Origin: Nitrincola schmidtii
GTDB taxonomy: Bacteria > Pseudomonadota > Gammaproteobacteria > Pseudomonadales > Balneatricaceae
Direction of reading: 5' to 3'
Assembly: GCF_008973715.1 (NCBI RefSeq)
Contig: NZ_WBOL01000009.1
Coordinates: forward strand, 87,488-151,487
DNA length: 64,000 bases
Shown piece after piece: positions 10,846 to 20,417 of this stretch (position 1 is its first letter; each line of letters opens with the position of its first letter). A model generated the notes under the pieces. That model was not told where the DNA came from and ran no database searches. It saw only the letters and a program-made list of their open reading frames with translations. The position numbers were made by a program, and so were the translations under genes.

Positions 10846-12198
10846 TCACTCTGGCGCTAAACCCCAGCGGTTTTGCTGAGTAAGGCGCCAGTACACCCAG
10901 CCACCTGTCAGGCTTCGGGCGATAAAAAAGCTTGAAAAGGCTAACCATAAGCCATGATTCCCCATGCCCTGAGTGAGCCACCAGACGGGTAAAAACACCA
11001 AGATCACCGAAATAATCATGGTGTTTTGCATCACCTTCACTTGTGTCGTACCAATAAAGATACCGTCCAACAGATAGCTCCAGACAGCCAGTAGAGGTAA
11101 GGCGACTAACCAAGGTAGATACTGCCCCGCTATGGCTCTGACTTCATTGATGCTGGTTAGCCAGCTAATCACTGTCTCTCCTGCGATAGCAAAGAAGAGT
11201 GTGATTAGCATCGCTGAGATTAAAGACCATAGAGTTGCCGTCAGGATAATTTGATAGAAATCTCTTTTCTTCTTTCGTCCTAATGCCCTGCCCGCCAGTG
11301 CTTCGGTTGCATGCGCAAATCCATCTAAGGCATGAGAAATCAGCATTAAAAAGTTAAGCAGAACCGCATTGGCTGCAACCACATCGGTACCCATTCTCGC
11401 CCCTTGCGCGGTAAAAAAGGCAAAGCAAAACAGTAGAAGTAAGGTACGTACAAACAGATAACGATTCACGTGAAACAATTCAGCGTAATCATGCCAGTAA
11501 AGTAAGGCTTTTGCTTTAAATTCACCGGATAGATTTAACAGCAGCTTTCTACAAAACCATAATCCCATTAATAAGCTAGCGTATTCAGCGATCACGGTTC
11601 CCAGCGCGACTCCTTCGGTACGCATGCCCAAACCAAAAACAAATAATAGGTTTAATACAATGTTGATAACATTGGTCAGGGTCAGCAGCAATAGAGGAAT
11701 GCGTGTATTTTGATTACCGACGAACCAGCCCAGAAGAACAAAGTTACACAAGACTGCCGGTGCACCCCAAGCACGAATTAGCGCGTAACGACGCGCTTCA
11801 TCAATAACATCCGGTGCCGCACCAGTAAGCTGTAAAGCTAATTCAATTAAGGGACCTCGTAATAGCCAGATCAATATGCCGATGACGCTGGCGATCAACA
11901 AGGACTGTCCTAAATAGCGACGTATGCCCGAACCATCATCACGTCCATGTGCTTGTGCGACAAGCCCCGTGGTTCCCATGCGAAGAAAGCCAAAGGTCCA
12001 ATAGATGCTGGTAAAAATAACTCCGCCCACTGCAATGGCGGCTAAGTAGCGAGGTTCCGGTAGATGACCCATAACGGCTGTATCCACAAGACCCAGCAAA
12101 GGCACGGTGATATTGGATAACATCATGGGCCAAGCAAGTTGCCATACGCGTTGATGTGATGCGCGATCCGGACGGTAACGTATCAGCGAGGAAAACAT
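10846..12198 (-). CDS. MATE-family (DinF-like) efflux transporter
   Basis: This 450-residue, twelve-helix antiporter belongs to the DinF branch of the MATE family. The first helix holds the typical WPMMLSNITVPLLGLVDTAV. MATE proteins export cationic drugs or metabolites in exchange for Na+ or H+. Its ATG overlaps the znuB stop (TAATG), so it is translationally coupled to the zinc uptake genes as the last gene of zur-znuC-znuB-MATE. That placement suggests zinc- or Zur-linked expression; the exported substrate cannot be predicted. Confidence 0.9.
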   Translation of the reverse strand: MFSSLIRYRPDRASHQRVWQLAWPMMLSNITVPLLGLVDTAVMGHLPEPRYLAAIAVGGVIFTSIYWTFGFLRMGTTGLVAQAHGRDDGSGIRRYLGQSLLIASVIGILIWLLRGPLIELALQLTGAAPDVIDEARRYALIRAWGAPAVLCNFVLLGWFVGNQNTRIPLLLLTLTNVINIVLNLLFVFGLGMRTEGVALGTVIAEYASLLMGLWFCRKLLLNLSGEFKAKALLYWHDYAELFHVNRYLFVRTLLLLFCFAFFTAQGARMGTDVVAANAVLLNFLMLISHALDGFAHATEALAGRALGRKKKRDFYQIILTATLWSLISAMLITLFFAIAGETVISWLTSINEVRAIAGQYLPWLVALPLLAVWSYLLDGIFIGTTQVKVMQNTMIISVILVFLPVWWLTQGMGNHGLWLAFSSFFIARSLTGGWVYWRLTQQNRWGLAPE

Positions 12199-12989
12199 TA
12201 GCGTCCGTAACGTTGAGGCAAGCTGTAAAGCACTAGGAAAATGATCAACGCAGTCACCACAACCGAAGGTCCCGCAGGTGTATCAAAGGTCCAAGAGCCC
12301 CAAATACCGCCAGTCACAGCGAGCATCCCAAGAAACGATGCAATGACCGCCATCTGTTCAGGTGTAGCAGCGAGTCTTCTGGCGGCCGCCGCCGGAATGA
12401 TTAATAAGGAGGTAATTAGCAGAATACCCACCAGTTTCATGGCGACGGCAATGACCAGAGCGATCATCAACATCAAAGCTAAGCGAGTAGCGGTGACGTT
12501 CACCCCTTCAACTTGAGCAAGCTCTTCATTAATGGTAATGGCTAACAAGGGATGCCACAGTCGCCATAAGGTGAGTAAAACTAGTAATCCACCACCAAAC
12601 ACCCACAACAGATCTGCTGGCGCAATGGCTAGGAGATCACCAAAAAGATACTCCATTAAATCGATACGAATATGATCTAACAGAGAGACAGCCACTAAAC
12701 CGATCGACAAAGTACTGTGCGCCATAATACCGAGTAATGTATCGGTGGCGACAAAGTGCTGTTTTTGCATCGCCACCAGTAAAATTGCCAGCAATACGCA
12801 GCAGGCCATTACCGCTAGATTAAGGTTAATATTAAACAGGAAGCCCAAAGCGACGCCCATTAACGCCGAATGAGCAAGGGTATCGCCGAAGTATGCCATA
12901 CGACGCCAAACAACAAATGCACCTAAAGGTCCAGTGATTGCCGCGACACCCAAGCCACCCAGTAATGCAATCAAGATAAATTCAGGCAT
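12198..12989 (-). CDS. znuB: Zinc ABC transporter permease
   Basis: This 263-residue ABC-3 family permease has about eight membrane helices. Family motifs are [30 protein letters not shown] (about 20-50) and the later [25 protein letters not shown] (about 183-207). It forms the channel of the high-affinity Zn2+ importer with ZnuC and the binding protein ZnuA encoded divergently. It overlaps znuC by 8 bases at its start and the MATE gene at its end, so the four genes form one transcription unit. Confidence 0.94.
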   Translation of the reverse strand: MPEFILIALLGGLGVAAITGPLGAFVVWRRMAYFGDTLAHSALMGVALGFLFNINLNLAVMACCVLLAILLVAMQKQHFVATDTLLGIMAHSTLSIGLVAVSLLDHIRIDLMEYLFGDLLAIAPADLLWVFGGGLLVLLTLWRLWHPLLAITINEELAQVEGVNVTATRLALMLMIALVIAVAMKLVGILLITSLLIIPAAAARRLAATPEQMAVIASFLGMLAVTGGIWGSWTFDTPAGPSVVVTALIIFLVLYSLPQRYGR

Positions 12990-13788
12990 TTTTGGAGGGC
13001 TCCTGATGTAAGCAGTTCTCGCGTAACAGCTCTGGATGGCTATCTAGCCGATCATGCGTATGGTCATGATGGTGGTTATACAGAGCAAAGGCATCCGCTT
13101 GCGAGCGCCCAAACAGTTCAATAAATTTAGGGTCGTTGCTGACGCGTTCGGGATGCCCAGAGCAGCAGATGTGCTTATTCAGACAGACCACGTGGTTAGT
13201 AGACGACATCACCAGATGAAGATCATGTGAGATCATCAAAATGCCACATTGTCGTTGTTGACGTATCGCACTAATTAACTGATAGAGCTCTGTTTGACCG
13301 TTCACATCAACGCCTTGTACGGGTTCATCCAATACCAGCAGTTGTGGGTCACGCAGCAGTGCTCGCGCCAGTAACACACGTTGGGTCTCGCCACCCGACA
13401 GGTCGTGAAAAGAGTGTTTTAACAGATGTTGAGCACCTACCTGCTCTAAGGTATGTTCCAGTTGAGCTTTTTCAGGTTTCAATCCGATATTCAAGAAGCG
13501 TCTAACCGTCAATGGCATGGTGCGGTCAATATGCAGTTTTTGTGGCATGTAGCCAACGCGAAGATTAGGCTGACACCAAAGATTCCCTGAAGTAGGTTTA
13601 ATCAGACCTAGGACTACTCTAACCAGTGTCGTTTTTCCTGCACCGTTGGGACCTATTAGGGTGGTTATACAATTGTCATGTAATGAAAGCGTTACATTGC
13701 TTAGAACATCTTCTCTGGCGTAACGAACAGAGATTCCCTCTAAGCGAACGAGGTCTTGATGCGGTGTGGACATGGTTTTATGCGTCAT
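12982..13788 (-). CDS. znuC: Zinc ABC transporter ATPase
   Basis: This is the ATPase of the zinc importer. It has a Walker A site GPNGAGKTT, signature LSGGETQR and Walker [13 protein letters not shown]. The C-terminal tail holds a histidine cluster (HHHDHTHD) that may bind zinc. I placed the start at the ATG at 13788, which overlaps the zur stop by 11 bases. An ATG at 13773 is an alternative, and a TTG at 13800 is less likely. It is coupled to zur upstream and znuB downstream. Confidence 0.92.
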   Translation of the reverse strand: MTHKTMSTPHQDLVRLEGISVRYAREDVLSNVTLSLHDNCITTLIGPNGAGKTTLVRVVLGLIKPTSGNLWCQPNLRVGYMPQKLHIDRTMPLTVRRFLNIGLKPEKAQLEHTLEQVGAQHLLKHSFHDLSGGETQRVLLARALLRDPQLLVLDEPVQGVDVNGQTELYQLISAIRQQRQCGILMISHDLHLVMSSTNHVVCLNKHICCSGHPERVSNDPKFIELFGRSQADAFALYNHHHDHTHDRLDSHPELLRENCLHQEPSKNA

Positions 13789-14272
13789 CCTGATTAGCAA
13801 GGCAGGTAGGGCAGGTTCCTAGCACTTCGATGGTTTCTTTATGAATACTAAATCCCATGTGCTTGGCCTGTTGATTTAGGGTTTGTTGAATGGGGTTGGC
13901 ATCAATTTCCAAGGCTTGTTGACAAGATTCACAAATAAAGAAACAACCCGAATGTTCTTTGCCTGGATGATTGCAGCCCATGTAGGCATTTAACGAAGCC
14001 AATCGATGAACAAGCCCCTGCTCCTGTAAAAACTCAAGTGCCCTATAAACCGTAGGTGGAGCCGAGTTGAAACCTGCTTCAGCAAGCGCTGGAAGCAAAT
14101 CATAAGCACCTAAGGGTTTGTGGCTTTGCCATATTAAGCGCAGTACAAGCTCGCGAATGGGTGTCAGACGTAGCTGTTGTTCGCGACATAAGGCTTTTGC
14201 GGCTGCTAGTGCATCATTGATACAGTGCTGGTGATTAGATGAACAAGCAAAACCCGAGTTAATTTCAGACAT
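13778..14272 (-). CDS. zur: Zinc uptake regulator, Fur family
   Basis: This 164-residue Fur-family repressor has an N-terminal winged helix with [13 protein letters not shown] and the recognition region [19 protein letters not shown]. Metal-site cysteines occur as CESCQ near residue 117 and CPTC near the C-terminus. Zn-loaded Zur represses zinc uptake genes. The Zur box in the divergent promoter to znuA should control both directions, making this autoregulated. It is the first gene of the zur-znuC-znuB-MATE operon. Confidence 0.93.
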   Translation of the reverse strand: MSEINSGFACSSNHQHCINDALAAAKALCREQQLRLTPIRELVLRLIWQSHKPLGAYDLLPALAEAGFNSAPPTVYRALEFLQEQGLVHRLASLNAYMGCNHPGKEHSGCFFICESCQQALEIDANPIQQTLNQQAKHMGFSIHKETIEVLGTCPTCLANQDDA

Positions 14273-14292
14273 GGCAGATGCGATCCAAAGTG

Positions 14293-14313
14293 TTTTGTTA
14301 TATTATAACCTAA
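14293..14313. promoter_or_regulatory. Zur box between zur and znuA
   Basis: The core GTTATATTATAAC (14297-14309) is a perfect palindrome flanked by T-rich and A-rich ends. It matches the known enterobacterial Zur consensus, TGTTATA-N-TATAACA, at all but the outer position. It lies between the divergent zur start (14272) and znuA start (14342), where a dimeric Zur-Zn repressor would block both. Confidence 0.88.
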
Positions 14314-14341
14314 ATAAGTTAAAAACAGGATTAAGACTAAC

Positions 14342-15355
14342 ATGCCAAAATTTAAACACCTAGCCCGTAGTTTGCCAATGGCAGCACTGCTTCTTTTTGC
14401 TGGTCACACTCAAGCGCACCAAGTCGTTACCACTCTTAAACCCTTGCAGTTAATTGCATCGGCAGTAATGGATGGTGTTGCAGAGCCTGTGCAGCTTCTG
14501 CCTGATAATGCCTCCCCCCATAGCTTCTCTATGCGTCCTTCGGATATGCAAATTATTACCGATGCTGATGTGATCTTTTGGGTAGGTCCTGATATGGAGC
14601 AGTTTTTAGTCCGTCCATTACAGCGTACTGATGCAAAGATAGTACAACTTTATAAAGATGACGATGACCACGAACACGATCATGCTAAAGAGCACAGACA
14701 TGATCAAGGCCATAACCATGATCATTCAGAAGAGCATAAGCACGATCATGGGCATGAAAATAAACATGACCATGGTCACAAGCATGACCATGACAAGCAT
14801 GATCACAGTTCACATGGACATGATGATCATCACGATCATGATCACGATGCTCATATTTGGTTAGACCCTAAAAATGCAGCAGAAATAGCTGTTCGCATGA
14901 CAGCGGCTTTAACCCGATTAATGCCGGAGCATGAACCACAGTTGATGCAAAATCTCGTAACCTTTAAAGAAAGGTTAGAAGAGCTGGATCTATCGATTAA
15001 AGCGCAATTAGAGCCAGTTCAGGAAAAGGGTTTCTTTGTCTTCCACGATGCATATGGGCACTTTGTTGATCATTATGCTTTGAATCAACTAGGCTACTTT
15101 ACTGTTGATCCAGCACGTCAACCGGGTGCTCGTCATTTAGCGCAAATCCGTCAACAGCTTGATGCTGGTAATGCGGTGTGTGTGTTTAGCGAACCACAAT
15201 TCACCAGCGCAGTGGTCGAAACCATTACGCGCGGTACCGGTGTTGGTCACGGTGTGCTGGATCCATTAGCCCGTGATTTTACGCCCTCTGCAACTGCATA
15301 TCTTGAGTATCTTCAGCAGTTAGCTGATGCTTTTAGTGGTTGTTTAGAGGGATAA
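14342..15355 (+). CDS. znuA: Periplasmic zinc-binding protein
   Basis: This 337-residue cluster A-I binding protein has a signal peptide ending near AGHTQAHQ. The first zinc ligand lies in NASPHSFSMRPSD. The long flexible loop, about residues 106-174, is very rich in His and Asp (repeats of HDH, HKHDHGH and HDHDHDAH). In the family this loop captures zinc. The remaining ligands are in FFVFHDAYGHFVDHY and the C-terminal VFSEPQF domain. It delivers Zn2+ to ZnuBC, which is encoded on the opposite strand. It is probably induced under zinc starvation by relief of Zur repression. Confidence 0.95.
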   Translation: MPKFKHLARSLPMAALLLFAGHTQAHQVVTTLKPLQLIASAVMDGVAEPVQLLPDNASPHSFSMRPSDMQIITDADVIFWVGPDMEQFLVRPLQRTDAKIVQLYKDDDDHEHDHAKEHRHDQGHNHDHSEEHKHDHGHENKHDHGHKHDHDKHDHSSHGHDDHHDHDHDAHIWLDPKNAAEIAVRMTAALTRLMPEHEPQLMQNLVTFKERLEELDLSIKAQLEPVQEKGFFVFHDAYGHFVDHYALNQLGYFTVDPARQPGARHLAQIRQQLDAGNAVCVFSEPQFTSAVVETITRGTGVGHGVLDPLARDFTPSATAYLEYLQQLADAFSGCLEG

Positions 15356-15374
15356 TCTTTTTAGTTTAAAAGGC

Positions 15375-15403
15375 TTCACAAGCCTTGGTGGGGTGAGTAT
15401 AAT
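15375..15403 (+). promoter_or_regulatory. Sigma-70 promoter of tRNA-Leu
   Basis: A TTCACA -35 element at 15375-15380 and a perfect TATAAT at 15398-15403 are 17 bases apart, ending 16 bases before the tRNA. The stretch just before it (AAGGCTT-cac-AAGCCTT) is a small hairpin that may end znuA transcription, although it lacks a T tract. Confidence 0.75.
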
Positions 15404-15419
15404 TCGCCCCACTCAAAAC

Positions 15420-15506
15420 GCAGATGTGGTGGAATTGGTAGACACGCTAGCTTCAGGTGCTAGTGCCTTCACGGGCGTGGGAGTTCGAGTCTCCCCATCT
15501 GCACCA
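15420..15506 (+). tRNA. tRNA-Leu (CAG)
   Basis: This is an 87-base class II tRNA with the acceptor stem GCAGATG paired to CATCTGC, discriminator A and an encoded CCA. The anticodon loop TTCAGGT between CTAGC and GCTAG gives anticodon CAG. The variable arm (about TGCCTTCACGGGCG) is long, as expected for leucine. The T arm has GTTCGAGTC. It is a single-copy tRNA in its own unit. Confidence 0.96.
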
Positions 15507-15567
15507 TTCTTGATATTACCCGCACATTTATTAATTTAGTTTCTCGTTGCCTAATACATAGGAATCA

Positions 15568-15587
15568 ATAACTAGGTTTCTAGTTAT
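15568..15587. repeat. Short perfect inverted repeat after tRNA-Leu
   Basis: ATAACTAG and CTAGTTAT flank GTTT. It lies 60 bases past the tRNA with no T tract; it could help end or trim the tRNA precursor. The rest of 15507-15619 holds nothing else I recognise. Confidence 0.4.
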
Positions 15588-15619
15588 GTATGAAATTCGA
15601 GTTTTACTTATTAACAATC

Positions 15620-15651
15620 AAAAAAAAGCCCACTCAGTAAACTGAGCAGGC
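15620..15651 (-). terminator. Terminator of the small membrane protein gene
   Basis: The arms AGCC-cactcagt and actgagca-GGCT form a strong imperfect hairpin around AA. Read on the minus strand it is followed by a run of eight T. It lies 95 bases past the stop of the 41-residue gene and on the same strand, so it most likely ends that transcript. Confidence 0.75.
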
Positions 15652-15745
15652 TGCTGCATAAATCTTAATTGGGTGAGTGAGGTGCTAACTAATCGGGTGA
15701 AGATCAGTTATTGCAGCTAAACAAATTGAGTGCGTAACTCAGTGC

Positions 15746-15871
15746 TTATACAACGTGTAAGCTAACTTGAACAATTACTGGCAAAATCGCGACTAAGAAA
15801 CCGCCGACGATTAGCGCAATTGATGGAACAAGACCAATAGTTTCATAGGCTTCTTGATGTGCATGGCTCAT
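15746..15871 (-). CDS. 41-residue single-pass membrane protein, unknown family
   Basis: The predicted protein starts MSHAHQEAYETIGLVP and continues with a hydrophobic helix, SIALIVGGFLVAILPVIVQV, then ends SLHVV. It therefore looks like one transmembrane segment (about residues 17-36) with a short His-containing N-terminal tail. Support for a real gene is strong for its size: a GGAGAAG ribosome site four bases before the ATG, a sigma-54-like promoter upstream, and a terminator downstream. I do not recognise the family. It could be a small subunit or regulator of a membrane complex. No neighbour is in the same transcription unit. Confidence 0.8.
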   Translation of the reverse strand: MSHAHQEAYETIGLVPSIALIVGGFLVAILPVIVQVSLHVV

Positions 15872-15930
15872 ATACTTCTCCAGTATTAAATACATAACTT
15901 TTAAAAAGTCAGTTTGATTGTTATGTATAA

Positions 15931-15947
15931 AGCAATATCAATGCCAA
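15931..15947 (-). promoter_or_regulatory. Sigma-54-type (-24/-12) promoter
   Basis: On the minus strand the sequence reads TTGGCATTGATATTGCT. It agrees with the RpoN consensus YTGGCACGRNNNTTGCW at every fixed position except two (TT for CG), with correct spacing between the GG and GC elements. Transcription would start about 12 bases further on, giving an untranslated leader of roughly 50 bases before the 41-residue gene. Confidence 0.68.
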
Positions 15948-16054
15948 TAATTTCCTTTGTCTCAGAAATTCTCGATAGGTATCTGATTTATATAAATTAT
16001 GTATTGGATTTTCTGAAGTGGTTTGACAGGTGGGAGTGAAAAGTCAAGTGGGGA

Positions 16055-16104
16055 ATATGACATTTATGACAGCGTTAAAAAGCTGCGTGTCGTAAATGTC
16101 ATAT
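16055..16104. promoter_or_regulatory. Long inverted repeat, possible enhancer (UAS) site
   Basis: A 17-base arm ATATGACATTTATGACA (16055-16071) faces its near-perfect reverse complement at 16088-16104 (one mismatch) across a 16-base spacer. Each arm holds the pentamer TGACA twice, 9 bases apart. The centre is about 160 bases upstream of the predicted sigma-54 start site, a usual position for an enhancer-binding activator. It also lies 70 bases beyond the trmL stop and could instead be a factor-independent hairpin, but it has no T tract. Confidence 0.5.
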
Positions 16105-16171
16105 GCATTAGGAGTGCATTGTCGATATTCGGCATCACTGATGAATTGGCTTGGTAAACAAATTATCAGAC

Positions 16172-16636
16172 TTAGCTTAAACCACTGAAATTATGCTGTC
16201 TCAGTGCTTCATAGACAAGAATTGCAACCGTATTAGAAAGATTCAAGCTACGGCTACCAGGATGCATCGGAAGTCTTAACACTTGTTCAGAAGGAAGACT
16301 TTCTAGAATATCCATGGGTAGGCCTCGTGTTTCTGGACCAAACATGAAGCAGTCACCATCATCGAAGCTGACCTGGTGATAGTAGGCTTTCCCTTTGGTA
16401 GATAGGGCAAATATTCGCTTAGGCGCAACCTCTTTTTTGAATTGCTCAAAATCAGGCCATATTTTCACCTTGGCAAATTCATGATAATCCAACCCCGCGC
16501 GCCGTAATCCTTTTTCTTCCATCGAAAAGCCAAGAGGTTCGACTAAGTGTAATTGGCAGCCAGTATTAGCCGCTAAGCGAATAACATTACCTGTATTAGG
16601 CGGGATTTCGGGTTGAAACAATAGTATATGGATCAT
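16172..16636 (-). CDS. trmL: tRNA (cytidine/uridine-34-2'-O)-methyltransferase
   Basis: This 154-residue SPOUT-fold methyltransferase methylates the wobble ribose of certain leucine tRNAs. The start [31 protein letters not shown] and [18 protein letters not shown] form the knotted AdoMet site. Its ATG overlaps the stop of the upstream GGDEF-EAL gene in ATGA, so it is translated from the same message. That pairing of a housekeeping tRNA enzyme with a signalling gene has no obvious functional logic. Confidence 0.94.
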   Translation of the reverse strand: MIHILLFQPEIPPNTGNVIRLAANTGCQLHLVEPLGFSMEEKGLRRAGLDYHEFAKVKIWPDFEQFKKEVAPKRIFALSTKGKAYYHQVSFDDGDCFMFGPETRGLPMDILESLPSEQVLRLPMHPGSRSLNLSNTVAILVYEALRQHNFSGLS

Positions 16637-19329
16637 AGATACTGCTTAGTAAAGTCTTCCAAGGTGAGTGGGCGGCTAAAATAATACCCTTGGAAGGCAT
16701 AACAACCAAAGCTTTCTAGCATTTTAAGTTGCTCTTCTGTTTCCACACCTTCAGCAATCACGGCAAGATCCATGCTTTTAGCTAAAGACACAATGGTTCG
16801 TGCAATGTCGGCATGATGTTGATCTTGCGACATATCTGTTACAAAGGACTTGTCAATTTTAAGTTGATCCAAAGGTAATCGTTTTAAATATGAAAGCGAT
16901 GAGTAACCTGTACCGAAATCATCAAGTGAAAAACTAATGCCGTGCTCTTTAAGGGTGTCTATCTTGGCAACTGTTTCATCTACATCGTCTAGTAGCATAC
17001 TTTCAGTAATTTCTAACTTTAATGTAGTTGGTTTAATGTTGTGTTTTTCGATGCATTCGAGAAGAGAGCTAACAAAGTTTTGTTGTTGAAACTGTTTTGG
17101 GCTTATATTCACAGCGAGTACTAAGTCTTTGCTCATATCAGATTGTTGCCAAATAGCCAGTTGACGACAGGATTCGTCTAACACCCACTGCCCAATTGGT
17201 AAAATAAGACCCGTTTCTTCCGCTACAGGAATAAACTCAACCGGAGATATAAAGCCTTTTTCAGGATGTTGCCAGCGCAATAACACTTCTGCACCAAAAA
17301 GATTACCATACTGGTCTACTTGAGGCTGGTATACCAAATGGAAGCCATTTTCTTGGATACACAAGCGTAAGTCTCTAGCAAGGGTTGCGAGTTCAGTTAC
17401 TTTTACCTGCATTGCTGGATCAAAGAAGCGGTAGGTATTTCGTCCAGCAGCTTTGGCTTGGTACATAGCAAGGTCTGCTTGCTTTAGTAGTTCATCAATA
17501 CCTTCTTCTCTGCCAATAAATAACGCAATACCAATACTGAGTGTGCTGAAATGTTCGATGGAATCAAACTTATAGGGTTTGCACAGGCTGTCTAATATCT
17601 TTTGACAAAGTTTTTCAACAAGAACACCTGCTTGTTCTCGGTCGTCTCCCATATCTTCAAGAAGGATAATGAACTCATCGCCACCTAGTCTAGCTACGGT
17701 ATCTACACGTCGGACACAGGATGATAGACGCTCTGAAACCTGTTTAAGTAAAAGATCTCCAATATGATGTCCTCGGGTATCGTTTAAAGTTTTGAAATCA
17801 TCCAAATCCAAATAGAGAATTGCCCCAAGCTTTTTACTACGTTGACTTCTTTCTAAAGCATGCTCTAGACGTTCCATTAACAACTGTCGATTGGGAAGCA
17901 TTGTCAGTTGATCATAGAATGCTAGTTGACGTATTCTAATTTCAGCTTCTTTGCGATCAGTGACATCTAGTAATGTCACAACATAGTTAACGATGGTGTT
18001 GTCTTGCTCATTAAATACGGCAGATATACTGGTCCATTGTAAAAAACGATCGCCTGATTTTCGTTTACTCCATATTTCATCCTGCCAAACACCTTGATGT
18101 AATAGAGTTTTTTGAATCACATCAAAATCAATCTTGTCGTCTTTAATTTTAATGCTGTTTAGGTGTTTGCGGGTGATCTCTTCAGCTTCATATCCGGTAA
18201 TACGAGTAAATGCTTGGTTGACGCGCAGGATGGTGCAATGAACGTCAGCAACGATCATGCCTTCACCAGACTCAAAAACCGTTGCTGCAACATTTAAATC
18301 ATCGACCATGTGTTGCATTGCCTTGCCTACACGGTTGTATTCTGTAATGCCAGTGCCTTCAAATTTACTACCTTTCATTCCTTTCTGCGTTTCATCGATA
18401 AACTTCAATAAACGTGAAATAGCATGGCTGTGGCTAAGATGTAAAAGCCATCCTGCAAAAACAAGTAATCCCAAAAAGATCCCTGATAGAAATAGAAAGG
18501 ATCGAACAAATTGTCCCGCTTGACTTAAAAATCGATCAGATCTCAGGCTAATTGATACAGATAATTCGCTAGGTTGGCCAAATAAATTTAACGTTTGATA
18601 GAGTCGATGTACCTCAGCAGCATCCAAGTCAGAAAAGTTTAATATAGCAACATCATCATTGTTATCAGCTTTAGTCGCGCTAAGTAATACTTCTCCATTA
18701 TGATTATGTATCGCTATGTGGTCTACATCTGCTGAGCGAAGTAAATGTTGGATGAAATACCGATTCTGCCCAATGGCAAGCCCTGCAACCATATATCCCT
18801 GAAGTTGAATAGTTGCAGGATCAAAGATGGGCGTTGCCCGAATCAAAGCGGCACGTCTGTCAAAACCTATTTGTCGCCAGTTTGTTGTAAAAAGAATAGG
18901 TGAGTCAATCTGGGTTAAGGCATACTGAGAATCATATAATGGCATTCCCCCGTCAAAGAGCATTGTTCCATCTGGAGAAAGTAAAAAAAACAGATCCAGC
19001 ATGGCTGCACTTTCAGAGTCTTGAAACATCAAGCTCATATCAGTTGAGAAGCGTCTAATTTCAGTTTCGTTAGATATCAGTGAAGCGAAAGAGTGATTGA
19101 AAGAAGCAACATCAAGATAGGTGTTTAGGATATCTAATCGATTTTCTATTAAACTTTGTACCGCTCTATGTCGTTGTTCAAGAGTATTCTGAATCTCTGC
19201 ATTTAATTGAATTTGACTCGTACGAGCGGCATAAACAGAAGCAACTAAAAGTGCGAGTAAGCCAAGAGCACCAAATATAAGTGTTATTCGGGTGGTAAAG
19301 GTTAATGCCCATGGCTTACCTAAACGCAT
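16633..19329 (-). CDS. Membrane sensor PAS-GGDEF-EAL c-di-GMP protein
   Basis: This 898-residue inner-membrane protein has a first helix near residues 15-32, a periplasmic sensor of about 240 residues, a second helix near 275-295, and a short linker. A PAS/PAC domain follows (about 340-460), then GGDEF (motif RLGGDEF, G549-F553) and EAL (E681 in AEVLLRW). The GGDEF keeps a product-inhibition RxxD site (R540-D543). The EAL keeps DDFGTGYSS (D803, D804) and LEITES, so both synthesis and breakdown of c-di-GMP look possible. Its ATG is one base after the stop of a TctC-like binding protein gene, implying that the periplasmic domain may read that protein. Confidence 0.93.
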   Translation of the reverse strand: MRLGKPWALTFTTRITLIFGALGLLALLVASVYAARTSQIQLNAEIQNTLEQRHRAVQSLIENRLDILNTYLDVASFNHSFASLISNETEIRRFSTDMSLMFQDSESAAMLDLFFLLSPDGTMLFDGGMPLYDSQYALTQIDSPILFTTNWRQIGFDRRAALIRATPIFDPATIQLQGYMVAGLAIGQNRYFIQHLLRSADVDHIAIHNHNGEVLLSATKADNNDDVAILNFSDLDAAEVHRLYQTLNLFGQPSELSVSISLRSDRFLSQAGQFVRSFLFLSGIFLGLLVFAGWLLHLSHSHAISRLLKFIDETQKGMKGSKFEGTGITEYNRVGKAMQHMVDDLNVAATVFESGEGMIVADVHCTILRVNQAFTRITGYEAEEITRKHLNSIKIKDDKIDFDVIQKTLLHQGVWQDEIWSKRKSGDRFLQWTSISAVFNEQDNTIVNYVVTLLDVTDRKEAEIRIRQLAFYDQLTMLPNRQLLMERLEHALERSQRSKKLGAILYLDLDDFKTLNDTRGHHIGDLLLKQVSERLSSCVRRVDTVARLGGDEFIILLEDMGDDREQAGVLVEKLCQKILDSLCKPYKFDSIEHFSTLSIGIALFIGREEGIDELLKQADLAMYQAKAAGRNTYRFFDPAMQVKVTELATLARDLRLCIQENGFHLVYQPQVDQYGNLFGAEVLLRWQHPEKGFISPVEFIPVAEETGLILPIGQWVLDESCRQLAIWQQSDMSKDLVLAVNISPKQFQQQNFVSSLLECIEKHNIKPTTLKLEITESMLLDDVDETVAKIDTLKEHGISFSLDDFGTGYSSLSYLKRLPLDQLKIDKSFVTDMSQDQHHADIARTIVSLAKSMDLAVIAEGVETEEQLKMLESFGCYAFQGYYFSRPLTLEDFTKQYL

Positions 19330-19330
19330 A

Positions 19331-20272
19331 TTAATTCTCGTTTTCTATCGTAGTGATTAGTTCAAGATATTGGGAGCGATTATCTCTGATGAATCGATGT
19401 AATTCACTTTCATCCATAAACATCACAGGATGACGAATAACATCACGAATAACTTGAATAAGCCTTGGGTCAGCCACTGCTTGTTTGAGAGCATTCGCTA
19501 GGATTGTAAAATGATCTTCGGGTATGTTTTTAGGTACAGCTACGATTCTAAGAGATTGTGAACCTATGCCATAGCCTAGCTCTTGTAAGGTCGGTGTATC
19601 TGGGTGTTCGGAAAGCCTATTAACACTGACGGAAGCGATTACTTTCATTTGCTCGCTGTCAACGTAGCGGTTATGAGTTCCGCCGCTAAACGCCAGATCA
19701 ACATCTTTTCCAAGAACTAAAGGAGCCATTCCTGCCCCTCCGGATACAGGGATGATCCTAATATTGAGACCTTCTTGTTCAGCGATCACGTTAATAAAAT
19801 GTCGGTCTGTTAAGTTTTGTGAAGCGTAAAGAATTTCATCTTTTTGTTTGGCGTATTCTAGAAACTCAGTCCAACTAGAAAAAGGAGCATCACTGTATGT
19901 GACTAATGCATTCTGATCTTCTGAGATGGCACCCAAATAGCGAAAGTCATCAACTTCAAAAGCAGGTTGCGTATGAGGCGAATTAGTAATGGAAAGAGAC
20001 GGAGTGAATAGCATGATGTAGCTTTCACTTTGACTTTGAGCAACCATTGCAGCAGCTATGCCGCCCCCTAGTCCTGATCTAACCTGAACCGTCACAGGTT
20101 GATTCAGTATATCAGTTAATACTTCAGCTAATGCTTCTGCTTGGGTAAACACAGTTCCACCACGATCAAAACCAATAAGCAACGTTAGAGGCTTACTGGG
20201 GAAGTCTTTGGCGGTAGCACATGCTGAATATAAAAGTATCTGTAATAACAGAAGAATCGCTACCTTTTTCAT
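19331..20272 (-). CDS. TctC/Bug-family periplasmic binding protein, copy 1
   Basis: This is a 313-residue protein with a signal peptide ([20 protein letters not shown], then KDFPSKPL). The [17 protein letters not shown] start, [24 protein letters not shown] and [13 protein letters not shown] segments are those of tripartite-tricarboxylate (TctC/Bug) binding proteins, which hold small carboxylates. No TctA or TctB membrane genes are nearby. It is one base from the GGDEF-EAL gene. The gene is the last of three tandem paralogues and is likely to feed a ligand signal to the downstream sensor. Confidence 0.9.
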   Translation of the reverse strand: MKKVAILLLLQILLYSACATAKDFPSKPLTLLIGFDRGGTVFTQAEALAEVLTDILNQPVTVQVRSGLGGGIAAAMVAQSQSESYIMLFTPSLSITNSPHTQPAFEVDDFRYLGAISEDQNALVTYSDAPFSSWTEFLEYAKQKDEILYASQNLTDRHFINVIAEQEGLNIRIIPVSGGAGMAPLVLGKDVDLAFSGGTHNRYVDSEQMKVIASVSVNRLSEHPDTPTLQELGYGIGSQSLRIVAVPKNIPEDHFTILANALKQAVADPRLIQVIRDVIRHPVMFMDESELHRFIRDNRSQYLELITTIENEN

Positions 20273-20417
20273 GCATTTAAACCTGTAGTTTTAGTATCAA
20301 TTAACCCTTAAAAGCACTACAAAATAAAGGTGTATGTTAAAGCTATGTTTAAATATGATCTTAGCTGTATTTATTTCATTTTGCTAACGCTTCTTTTTAA
20401 TTTCATGCAATTATCCA

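Noticed and set aside
14658..14864. Alternative-frame reading of the ZnuA His loop, rich in Met, Thr and Ile
   Set aside because: It arises from the biased codons of the His/Asp repeats and has no ribosome site of its own.
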